Assembly (NCBI GenBank): GCA_018262235.1
Contig: JAGTRY010000031.1
Span: forward strand, 1-34,683
DNA from: Pseudomonadota bacterium
Lineage (GTDB): Bacteria > Pseudomonadota > Gammaproteobacteria > Burkholderiales > Rhodocyclaceae
DNA: 34,683 nt
Direction: 5' to 3'
A program made the position numbers and the translations under genes. This document shows positions 1-7,225 of this stretch, piece by piece (the stretch's first letter is position 1; every line of letters starts with the position of its first letter). The notes below the pieces were generated by a model. That model did no database searches. It saw nothing but the letters and a program-made list of their open reading frames with translations, and was not told the DNA's origin.

Positions 1-1077
1 ACTCCCACGGATGTGACTTGTCATCGTAACTACTTCTACCAGAAGTGTTTTACGAACGATGGCAAGAAGCTCATGTTCGGTGGCTGGTTCGACAATAACT
101 GGAACAATTTCCTGCTCGACCTGGAAACCCAGGTTGCCACGCAGATCACTGAAGGCGCAGGCAACAACACCTTCGGGTGTTTCCTCTCGCCGGACGACAA
201 GACTTTCTACTACCGTCAAGGTGCCAAGGAAATGCGGCGTGTCGATCTTGCGACCTTGAAGGAAGAAACTTACTACACCGTACCGGATGGCTGGAAAGGT
301 TACGGCACCTGGGGTTCGAACACGGATTGCACCAAGCTCGCCGGCATCGAGGTTGTTGAAGGAGATCTGTTGCCGCTAACGACCTGGGAACAATTTGCCG
401 AACAGTTCCACATGAAGCCGCGCTGCCGCCTGATCATTGTCGACATTGAAAAAGGTACGAGCGAAGTTCTGGTTGATGAGAAACGCTGGATGGGGCACCC
501 GATTTACCGCCCGTTCGATGACAACACCGTCGCGTTCTGCCATGAAGGCCCGCACGATCTGATCGATTCCCGCATGTGGATGATCAACGAAGACGGTACC
601 CACCCGCGCAAGGTCAAGCAGCAAGAAGAAGGCGAAGCCTGTACGCACGAGTTCTGGGTGCCGGATGGTTCCAAGATGATGTACGTGTCGTACAAGAAAG
701 GCAGTTCAGATCGCTGGATCTGCGTGGCCGACCCGGTGACGCTGGAAAACGAAGCCGTGCTGACCATGCCGCCGTGTTCGCATCTGTATAGCAACTACGA
801 TGGCTCCCTGGCTGTTGGTGATGGCTGCGATACGCCGGCCGATGTGCAGGACACTGCCTCGCATACGCATGAGAACGATCCGTTCCTGTATCTGTTCGAT
901 CTCAAGAACAAGACGACCAAGAAGATCTGTGAGCACAATTCGTCCTGGAAGGTCTATCGCAATGACCGGCAGGTGACCCATCCGCACCCGGGATTCACGC
1001 CGGACGGAAAGCGTGTGTTGTTCTCCTCTGATTTTGAAGGTGAACCCGCTGTTTATCTGGCCGACCTGCCTGTTTGA
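1..1077 (+). CDS. ogl: oligogalacturonate lyase, PL22 (5' end outside window)
   Basis: This is the C-terminal 358 residues of a cytoplasmic oligogalacturonate lyase, which cleaves short pectin oligomers (unsaturated digalacturonate and similar) by beta-elimination. The frame is open from base 1 and begins TPTDVTCHRNYFYQKCF, which matches the family about 30 residues from its start, so the GTG at 13 is an internal Val codon and not the start. The repeated beta-propeller blades are visible (TEGAGNNTF, SPDDKTFYY, TPDGKRVLFSSD). The Mn-binding residues known for the family are present: His in CSHLYSNYDG (codon 781-783), and Gln and two His in QVTHPHP (codons 970, 979 and 985). A strong terminator follows. 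The family assignment is secure; the substrate rests on family knowledge. Confidence 0.93.
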   Translation, partial: TPTDVTCHRNYFYQKCFTNDGKKLMFGGWFDNNWNNFLLDLETQVATQITEGAGNNTFGCFLSPDDKTFYYRQGAKEMRRVDLATLKEETYYTVPDGWKGYGTWGSNTDCTKLAGIEVVEGDLLPLTTWEQFAEQFHMKPRCRLIIVDIEKGTSEVLVDEKRWMGHPIYRPFDDNTVAFCHEGPHDLIDSRMWMINEDGTHPRKVKQQEEGEACTHEFWVPDGSKMMYVSYKKGSSDRWICVADPVTLENEAVLTMPPCSHLYSNYDGSLAVGDGCDTPADVQDTASHTHENDPFLYLFDLKNKTTKKICEHNSSWKVYRNDRQVTHPHPGFTPDGKRVLFSSDFEGEPAVYLADLPV

Positions 1078-1121
1078 GGATTGTCCGATAAGACAGATCT
1101 AAGGGTCTGTCAGACTAAACC

Positions 1122-1150
1122 AAACCCCCGGATGTTCGGGGGTTTTGTCT
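1122..1150 (+). terminator. rho-independent terminator after ogl
   Basis: A perfect 9-bp stem, AAACCCCCG (1122-1130) with CGGGGGTTT (1137-1145), closes a 6-nt loop and is followed by TTTTGTCTTTTT. A smaller upstream stem, GACAGA (1092-1097) with TCTGTC (1106-1111), may fold just before it. It lies 45 nt after the ogl stop and should end that transcript. Confidence 0.88.
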
Positions 1151-1634
1151 TTTTGGGGTTGTGTGGAATTCCTGCTTCTCGGGAGAGGCAGGCTGAAATC
1201 CAGAGATGGATGTTTTCGGCATGCGACGGTGCCTTTCCTGTTGCAGCCTTCTCAACAAGTCTTGAATTGTTTCCAAAGTGTTGCAAAGCCGTGCTCAGCA
1301 TCCGTACCGGATTCTTTGCGAAGGGGGGCTGTTTTTCCGGGATTACCAAGGAGATGTCTCATCATGATGTGTCGCAAAGGCGGGGCTGAGCGCGAGGAGG
1401 TTTTGTGCGACGGGTACTGATAGGGTGATTTGTTTTTTTGACTTTTATGTAGGTGTTGTTGTGTTGCATCCTCACAACAACTTGGCGGCCCAATACAGGC
1501 AATGAATGGTTTTGACTTGTCCTGATGGGCTTGGAATGGCCACAATTGCCCAACTTCTCGAATCGCGAGAGGTGGGATGGGAGAGCAGGGTGAACTGCCA
1601 TGCCCCCGATCTTCAACTGTGAGGAGAATTATTC
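1151..1634 (+). other. long gene-free leader region before the porin
   Basis: No credible gene is seen here: the short open frames lack ribosome sites and family features. The region holds a 10-bp palindrome CATCATGATG at 1360-1369, the 9-bp inverted repeat listed at 1455-1481, and two TTGACT hexamers (1438-1443 and 1512-1517) that could be -35 boxes, although neither has a convincing -10 box at 16-18 nt. The last bases carry a strong ribosome site GAGGAG at 1621-1626 for the porin. A long regulated leader is plausible but is inferred only. Confidence 0.5.
1455..1481. promoter_or_regulatory. perfect 9-bp inverted repeat upstream of the porin
   Basis: GTTGTTGTG (1455-1463) is followed by a 9-nt spacer and its exact reverse complement CACAACAAC (1473-1481). 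It lies 17 nt after a TTGACT hexamer (1438-1443) and about 150 nt before the porin start. It could be an operator for a dimeric regulator or a hairpin in the porin leader RNA. There is no T-run after it, so a terminator is unlikely. Confidence 0.45.
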
Positions 1635-2858
1635 ATGCAGAAGAAACTCATTGCTCTGGCTGTCGCCGGTTTGATGTCTGGCGCCGCTTTTGCCCAAACT
1701 TCCGTCACCATCGGTGGCAAGTTCGATGCTGGCTATCAGTTCAAGCACACCGCTGGTGCCGACTCCGCTACCCTCGGCAATACTGGCGGCTCCACGACCG
1801 AAACTCTGGGTGACGGCGCAGCCTCCACCTCCCGTATCACGGTTGTCGCCAAGGAAACCATCTCCCCGTCGATCGAAGCCGGCGTGAATATGGACTTGCG
1901 CTTTGGTACGGTTGAGGAAGGCAAGAACACCACCACCACCGGTGGTATCAACTCCAACGATAAGAAACTGGCTTACTTGAGCACGGCTGCTGGTAAGTTG
2001 TCCTGGGGTGTGATCAATCTGGGCGACAACTACTTCACGATTTCGTCCAAGCCTTACATGGTTGAGCCGAAAGATCTGGAAATCGTCAAGTACGGCATTG
2101 CGACCTATCGCTATACCGCGCTGTCGAATCGCCTGACCGAATATCTGTCGCCGACCCTGAACCTTGGGCCTGTCGCCGTCAACTTCCATGCTCAATACGC
2201 TTTTGGCGATCAACATAAAGGAGGTAGCAGCAACACTTCCGGTACAAATCGTGGTGACGCCTGGAACACCGGTATTGAGTGGAAGTTCTCGACACTGGTT
2301 AACGGTGGTCTCGACGTGCTGCGTCGTGGCTCCACGAACAATGCGCTGGTGACGACCACAACCTATGCGGCTTCGTCGGCTACTGCCAACAAGGCAACCA
2401 CGACCTATGCTGGTCAAGACAGCTTCAGCCTGACCCGCGCTTACGTGAACGTCTTCCCGATTGGTGGTCTGAAGGTTGCTGCGACCTACATCAATCAAGG
2501 TGGTTATGGTCAGTCCGACTCCACTGGTGCCAACGGCACCGTGAAAACGGGCTTCCAAGACAAGATCACCAATCTGGTCGTGTCCTACAATTTCGGCAAG
2601 GCTGAAATCGGTGCGGAATACTCGATCGTTCGTGACGTGGGCGAATACCGTAACAGCGGCCATGGCCTGATGCTGGGTGGAGCTTACTTCCTGTCGAAGA
2701 GCACCTATGTCTACGCTGCTTGGCAGAAGAGCGACTGGGAACGCAACCAGAAGAGCGTTTATGGTGGCAAGTATGACGGCACCGGCACGAACTTCGCCGG
2801 TAGTGCCGACAAGGTGGATAGCACTTATACCCGTATCGGCATGGTCAAGGAATTCTGA
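1635..2858 (+). CDS. outer-membrane porin, Gram-negative trimeric type
   Basis: A 407-residue general diffusion porin of the Neisseria/Burkholderia type (Porin_4). Residues 1-20 form a signal peptide (MQKKLIALAVAGLMSGAAFA) cleaved before QTSVTIGGKFDAGY. The body is made of alternating beta strands with loops rich in Gly, Ser, Thr and Asn, and the protein ends in Phe (GMVKEF), the outer-membrane sorting signal read by the BAM complex. The ATG at 1635 has GAGGAG at 1621-1626. The gene stands alone between two terminators. It follows a pectin-oligomer lyase, so uptake of oligouronides is possible, but it is far larger than KdgM-type oligogalacturonate porins (about 230 residues) and is more safely called a general porin. 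Specificity cannot be read from the sequence. Confidence 0.92.
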   Translation: MQKKLIALAVAGLMSGAAFAQTSVTIGGKFDAGYQFKHTAGADSATLGNTGGSTTETLGDGAASTSRITVVAKETISPSIEAGVNMDLRFGTVEEGKNTTTTGGINSNDKKLAYLSTAAGKLSWGVINLGDNYFTISSKPYMVEPKDLEIVKYGIATYRYTALSNRLTEYLSPTLNLGPVAVNFHAQYAFGDQHKGGSSNTSGTNRGDAWNTGIEWKFSTLVNGGLDVLRRGSTNNALVTTTTYAASSATANKATTTYAGQDSFSLTRAYVNVFPIGGLKVAATYINQGGYGQSDSTGANGTVKTGFQDKITNLVVSYNFGKAEIGAEYSIVRDVGEYRNSGHGLMLGGAYFLSKSTYVYAAWQKSDWERNQKSVYGGKYDGTGTNFAGSADKVDSTYTRIGMVKEF

Positions 2859-2884
2859 TCTTTCGCAAGAAAGACAGGTTCTGT

Positions 2885-2914
2885 AAAAAGGCAGCCTTCG
2901 GGCTGCCTTTTTTT
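2885..2914 (+). terminator. rho-independent terminator after the porin
   Basis: A 12-bp stem AAAAAGGCAGCC (2885-2896) and GGCTGCCTTTTT (2901-2912) closes a stable TTCG tetraloop, with a T-run inside and after the right arm. It begins 26 nt past the porin stop. The roughly 220 nt that follow, up to the convergent GNAT gene, hold only weak palindromes (AGCGTG at 3000-3005 with CACGCT at 3010-3015). Confidence 0.93.
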
Positions 2915-3135
2915 GGGCTGTGACCCGTCCTGCCCTGAGTTGACGCCTTTTCATGTCATGAAAGGGAAAGGTTGGCGGGATCAGGAGAAAAGAGACCGAA
3001 GCGTGATGACACGCTGTATTTGGGATTGTTGGCGTTTGTTCAAGTGGAAAAAGACGGGATGGCGTTCAAAGCAACGCAGCCCGGCAGGTTTTCAGCTTGT
3101 CCCGCTGTATTTGTGTGCCAGTGCAAGTGTGGTCG

Positions 3136-3663
3136 TCAAGATTTGGTTGGCTGGGGCGTTCCGCCACAGAGGGCAAAGGCAGGGTGAAAACTGACTTGGC
3201 TACGCAGGCTTCTGGCTGTAGTCGGAAGCGCCATGAAGTACTCGGCAGGAACTCCATCGAGGATCAACCCGGTGTCGGTGCGAAAGCCGAAACGGCTGTA
3301 ATAAGCGGGATTGCCCAGCACGACGCAGCCTTGCGCGCTGAGTGCATCAAGGCAAGCCAGGCCCGCCCCGACGAGTAGTGTGCCGATGCCTTGATGCTGG
3401 TGCGTCGGACTGACCGAGAGGGGCGCGAGGCCATACCAGTTCAGATCGGCGTCATTGATCAATACCCGGGAAAAGGCGATATGGCCGATGATCTCACCTG
3501 CATGTTCCGCGACGAGCGAGACGCACAATGCTCCGGCGACGCGGAGGGCGTCGACCAGCAGGTGCTCGCTCTGGGTGCTATGTGGCTGCTTGGCAAAGGC
3601 TTGTACCGTGATCTGGCGAATGGCGCTGACATCATCAGGCGTTTCCGGCCGGATCACGTGCAT
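3136..3663 (-). CDS. GNAT-family N-acetyltransferase
   Basis: A 175-residue single-domain acetyltransferase that would use acetyl-CoA; the acceptor is not known. The acetyl-CoA pyrophosphate loop is seen as QHQGIG (residues 89-94, the Q-x-x-G-x-G/A motif) after the strand LAPLSVSP, and the later YYSRFGF (121-127) is typical of the YhbS-like branch. The start ATG is at 3663-3661, only 5 nt after the purT stop on the same strand, so the two genes are very likely co-transcribed. No terminator is obvious after it. YhbS-like proteins are generally uncharacterised, so a purine-related role is not implied by the neighbour alone. Confidence 0.85.
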   Translation of the reverse strand: MHVIRPETPDDVSAIRQITVQAFAKQPHSTQSEHLLVDALRVAGALCVSLVAEHAGEIIGHIAFSRVLINDADLNWYGLAPLSVSPTHQHQGIGTLLVGAGLACLDALSAQGCVVLGNPAYYSRFGFRTDTGLILDGVPAEYFMALPTTARSLRSQVSFHPAFALCGGTPQPTKS

Positions 3664-3668
3664 GGTCT

Positions 3669-4865
3669 CTATCCTGCGCAGGGTTTGACCTTGTTGGCGC
3701 AGGCCGTGGCACGGGCTCGGGCTGTTTCCACATCATCTGCACTGGCGACAGCCACACCCATGCGGCGACGCTCGAAGGCTTCCGGCTTGCCGAACAGGCG
3801 CAAGTCCGATTCGGCGACCTGCAAGGCCTGGTCGATGTCTTCGAACTGAATCCCGATGGCATTCATGCCGCCGTAGATCACCGCACTCGCTGCCGGGCGA
3901 CGCAACTGGGTGTCGACGGGCAGACCGAGAATGGCGCGTGCATGCAGTTCGAATTCCGAGAAACGCTGTGAGGCCAGCGTGACCAGGCCGGTATCGTGCG
4001 GACGCGGGCTGACCTCGGAGAACCAGACCTGCTCGCCCTTTACGAACAGTTCCACACCGAAAAGGCCGCGGCCGCCGAGTGCCGTGGTGACCTTGTCGGC
4101 GATTTCGCGTGAACGGTGGAGTGCCAGTGGCAGCATGGTTTGTGGTTGCCAGCTTTCGACATAATCTCCCTGAACCTGGATGTGGCCAACGGGCGCGCAG
4201 AAACTGGTTTCGATCTCGCCTTGGGCATTGTTGGCGCGCACGGTCAACAGGGTGATCTCGTAATCGAAATCGATGAAACCTTCAACGATGATGCGGCTTT
4301 GCTTTACACGTCCGCCGGTCGCGGCGTAATTCCAGGCGGTGCCGATGTCGGCCTCGCTGCGGATGACTGACTGGCCCTTGCCGGAGGAGGACATCACCGG
4401 TTTGATTACACAGGGATAGCCGATCTGGCGGATGGCGGCACGCAGTTCCTCTTCGCTGTCGGCGAAGGCATAGGGAGAGGTCGGCAGGCCCAGCTCTTCA
4501 GCGGCAAGGCGGCGGATACCTTCGCGGTGCATGGTCAGCTGGGTGGCGCGGGCAGTGGGAACGACGATGGAGAGTCCGTCGGCTTCGATGCGCGCCAGTT
4601 CATCGGTGGCAATGGCTTCGATTTCCGGCACGATGAAATGGGGACGTTCTTGTTCCACAAGCGCGCGCAGCGCTTTGGCATCCGTCATGTCGATACTGTG
4701 CCAACGATGCGCGACCTGATGGCCAGGAGCGTGCGGGTAGCGGTCTACCGCAATCACTTCGCAACCGAAGCGCTGAAACGCGATGATCACTTCCTTGCCG
4801 AGTTCGCCGGAGCCGAGCAGCATGATGCGGGTGGCGGAAGGGGAGAGCGGGGTTCCGATGTGCAT
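3669..4865 (-). CDS. purT: formate-dependent GAR transformylase (PurT)
   Basis: PurT makes formyl-glycinamide ribonucleotide from GAR, formate and ATP, the folate-independent version of the third step of purine synthesis. The 398-residue product has the N-terminal GSGELGKE loop (18-25), [10 protein letters not shown] (79-88) and the ATP-grasp segment [12 protein letters not shown] (155-166), followed by [14 protein letters not shown], all diagnostic of PurT. The ATG at 4865 gives [13 protein letters not shown], which lines up with the Escherichia coli start; an upstream in-frame ATG at 4898 would add 11 residues. Neither has a good ribosome site. The gene leads a two-gene unit with the GNAT gene 5 nt downstream. 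Confidence 0.95.
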   Translation of the reverse strand: MHIGTPLSPSATRIMLLGSGELGKEVIIAFQRFGCEVIAVDRYPHAPGHQVAHRWHSIDMTDAKALRALVEQERPHFIVPEIEAIATDELARIEADGLSIVVPTARATQLTMHREGIRRLAAEELGLPTSPYAFADSEEELRAAIRQIGYPCVIKPVMSSSGKGQSVIRSEADIGTAWNYAATGGRVKQSRIIVEGFIDFDYEITLLTVRANNAQGEIETSFCAPVGHIQVQGDYVESWQPQTMLPLALHRSREIADKVTTALGGRGLFGVELFVKGEQVWFSEVSPRPHDTGLVTLASQRFSEFELHARAILGLPVDTQLRRPAASAVIYGGMNAIGIQFEDIDQALQVAESDLRLFGKPEAFERRRMGVAVASADDVETARARATACANKVKPCAG

Positions 4866-4977
4866 GGGTGAATCGCTGCGAAAGGGAAAGGCAGGCATTT
4901 TAGCGTGCCGGCTGATCAGGATGGCCTTGATCTGCCGCAGAGTGGGGACATGTGCCGCCAGGTGTTGGTCAACGCAA

Positions 4978-5001
4978 CAAGGGCCTCCGCAGAGGCCCTT
5001 G
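4978..5001 (-). terminator. rho-independent terminator after rhlE
   Basis: A perfect 10-bp stem, CAAGGGCCTC with GAGGCCCTTG, closes a 4-nt loop 24 nt past the rhlE stop. Read on the minus strand it is followed by TTGCGTTG, a short, T-poor tail, so termination may be partial. Confidence 0.72.
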
Positions 5002-5025
5002 CTGGTACGACTGATCCGTTAGTGA

Positions 5026-6663
5026 TCAGAACTCGTAGCGATTACGGCCTGAGTTGCTGCGCCGGTCATCCACACGCGGAGCCGCATCGCGCGAGAAGGT
5101 ACGCGGCTGGCTGTCACGATCACTGAAGTTGCGACGCGGGGCGTCACTGCTGAAAGCCGGGCGCTCGCTTTGCGGGCGATCGCTGAAGCTGCGCGGGCGA
5201 TCCCCTATCTTGCGCTCGGCGTTCGAACGTGGCCGGTCGCTGAAGCTGCGCGGACGTTCGGAGAAGCTCGGGCGGTCATCAAAACGCGGGCGCTCCGCCG
5301 TGCTGCGCGGTGCAGCACCTTCGGTACGCGGCCGGTCACTGAAGCTGCGTGACGGCTGGCTGTCACGGTCGCCGAAACTGCGTGGACGATCTCCTTGCGG
5401 ACGGTCGCCGAAGGAACGGGGACGATCACCAAAACTGCGCGGTTTGTCGCCGAAAGAACGCGGGCGATCACCACCGCCACGGTTTGGACGATCACCACGA
5501 CTGTTGGAGCGCTGTTCCGGTTTGAAGCGCGGCTCCAGGCCTTCGATCACCGAGGCCGGAATCTGCTGGGTGGTGAAGCGCTCGATGGCGCGTACCTTGA
5601 AACGATCAGCTGGCACGGCGAGGGTGATGGCGATACCGCTGCGGCCGGCACGACCGGTACGGCCGATGCGGTGAACGTAATCTTCCGGCTTCATCGGCAT
5701 GCCGTAGTTGATCACGTGGCTGATGGCCGGCACGTCGATGCCGCGGGCGGCAACGTCAGTGGCGATCAGCACCTTGATCTCACCACGGCGCAGGCCGTTG
5801 AGGGTACGCGTGCGCTTGGCTTGTGGCATGTCGCCGTGCAGGGCGGCGGCGGCGAAGCCCTTGTCGGCCAGGGTCTCGGACAGCCAGTCGGCATCGCGCT
5901 TGGTGGCGGCGAAGACGATGGCCTGGGTCATGTCCGGCGAATTGAGCAGGTGGTCGAGCAGGCGGTTCTTGTGGGCGGTGTCGTCGGCCCAATGTACGCG
6001 CTGTTCGATGTCGGCGTGGGTGTCGGTCGAGTTGGCCAGGTCGATGCGCTTGGGCTTGTCGAGCATTGATGCCGCGAGGCGACCGACTTCACCACCGAAA
6101 GTGGCCGAGAACATCACGGTCTGACGACCTGCCGGCAGGGCCGCGACGATCTTCTCGATGTCTTCCATGAAGCCCATGTCGAGCATGCGGTCGGCTTCGT
6201 CGAGCACCAGCATTTCGGTGCGCGAGAAATCGATACGGCCGCTGCTGATGTAATCGAGCAGGCGTCCCGGCGTGGCAACGAGGACATCAACGGGCTGGCG
6301 CAGCAACTTGAGCTGGGCCGGGTAGGGCATGCCACCGACTACGGTGACCATGGCAAGGCGTTGCAGCGAGCGGCCGTAGGTGGCGCCTGCCTTGGCGACT
6401 TGCTGGGCAAGCTCACGGGTGGGGCACAGCACAAGGATGCGCGGGCCGATACTCTTGACGGCCGGGGCTTTGGTCAGACGCTCCAGGGCGGGCAGCATGA
6501 AGGCTGCGGTCTTGCCGCTGCCGGTGGCGGCCGAGACCATCATGTCCGCGCCGGTCAGCGCGACGGGAATGGCTTCAGCTTGTACGGAAGTGGGGGTGGT
6601 GTAGCCGGCGCGAACGACCGCGGCGACCAGGGCTTCATTGAGCCCGAGTGTTTCAAACGACAT
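5026..6663 (-). CDS. rhlE: ATP-dependent RNA helicase RhlE (DEAD box)
   Basis: A 545-residue DEAD-box helicase that unwinds short RNA duplexes and acts in cold-linked RNA decay and ribosome assembly. Seen in order: Q motif region TPTSVQ (23-28), Walker A ATGSGKT (46-52), PTREL (81-85), TPGR (131-134), DEAD (155-158), SAT (186-188), and HRIGRTGR (331-338). The core ends near residue 370. Residues 383-545 are a disordered, basic tail built on repeats of RPRSFGD and RPRSFSD, likely an RNA-binding tether. The ATG at 6663 (MSFETLGLNE) fits the family; the open frame runs about 100 codons further upstream, but that part has no helicase features and lies in the leader. Monocistronic, ended by the terminator at 4978-5001. 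Confidence 0.95.
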   Translation of the reverse strand: MSFETLGLNEALVAAVVRAGYTTPTSVQAEAIPVALTGADMMVSAATGSGKTAAFMLPALERLTKAPAVKSIGPRILVLCPTRELAQQVAKAGATYGRSLQRLAMVTVVGGMPYPAQLKLLRQPVDVLVATPGRLLDYISSGRIDFSRTEMLVLDEADRMLDMGFMEDIEKIVAALPAGRQTVMFSATFGGEVGRLAASMLDKPKRIDLANSTDTHADIEQRVHWADDTAHKNRLLDHLLNSPDMTQAIVFAATKRDADWLSETLADKGFAAAALHGDMPQAKRTRTLNGLRRGEIKVLIATDVAARGIDVPAISHVINYGMPMKPEDYVHRIGRTGRAGRSGIAITLAVPADRFKVRAIERFTTQQIPASVIEGLEPRFKPEQRSNSRGDRPNRGGGDRPRSFGDKPRSFGDRPRSFGDRPQGDRPRSFGDRDSQPSRSFSDRPRTEGAAPRSTAERPRFDDRPSFSERPRSFSDRPRSNAERKIGDRPRSFSDRPQSERPAFSSDAPRRNFSDRDSQPRTFSRDAAPRVDDRRSNSGRNRYEF

Positions 6664-7004
6664 TTGATTCCAATCGAAAAAGCGCAAAACATCTGCGTTG
6701 CCAGTACGGCAGGGCAGGAGGTTGGCGCAGGGCTTCCGATTGAAAATCGTCCGATTCGTGATGGATGACGGCAGGACTTGCCCGTGGGCAGTGTCGGCGC
6801 CGCGTCTTCGCGTCTCGGTCGGTTCGCAACCGGAAATACGCGCAGCAATCAGTGCTGCGCAAACAACATCGGCGCCAACCGGTACGACAAACGCGCGGGT
6901 TTTCCGAGAATTACGGAAATGCGTGAGAAGGGGGGTCAGGGACGATGAAACAAGGTCTAACTGCACTGCAGTACTCGGTTAGTACTGCAAGGGGGCGCAC
7001 TATA
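6664..7004 (-). promoter_or_regulatory. putative rhlE promoter and long structured leader
   Basis: On the minus strand TATAGT (7004-6999) is a plausible -10 box, although the -35 is poor. Transcription would begin near 6992, immediately before a perfect 9-bp hairpin (TGCAGTACT at 6967-6975, AGTACTGCA at 6981-6989, 5-nt loop). The leader to the ATG would then be about 330 nt. It holds a second perfect hairpin (GCGCAGCA at 6840-6847 with TGCTGCGC at 6853-6860) and a third (CGGTT at 6820-6824 with AACCG at 6828-6832). Long folded leaders are known on cold-shock helicase mRNAs; that this one is regulatory is inference. Confidence 0.45.
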
Positions 7005-7225
7005 CAAGGTTAATGCATTGATTGCACGAGATTTTTGTGTCGGCAGGTTTCGCTGGCTGAGAAATTCAGGCCGGCGTGCAGCTCTGGAGTGCTGTGTCGG
7101 ACTGGCGTTTTTCGTCATTTCGGTGATCATGCAGGGGCCGATCAGACGGGAGGGCTCTCGTGGATGGCATATTTGCCGTGGTGGTGGGGCCTCCGCAAGG
7201 TCTGAACAAGGATAAGGAGTTCGAA

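Noticed and set aside
13-15. GTG at 13 as the start of the oligogalacturonate lyase
   Set aside because: The codons before it (TPTD) continue the family sequence, so the gene starts outside the window.
1629-2954. 441-codon open frame on the minus strand
   Set aside because: It is the shadow of the porin gene; the plus frame has a signal peptide, ribosome site and porin features.
6664-6966. 100-codon N-terminal extension of RhlE
   Set aside because: No helicase character; the standard start MSFETLGL is at 6663, and the extension overlaps the hairpin-rich leader.
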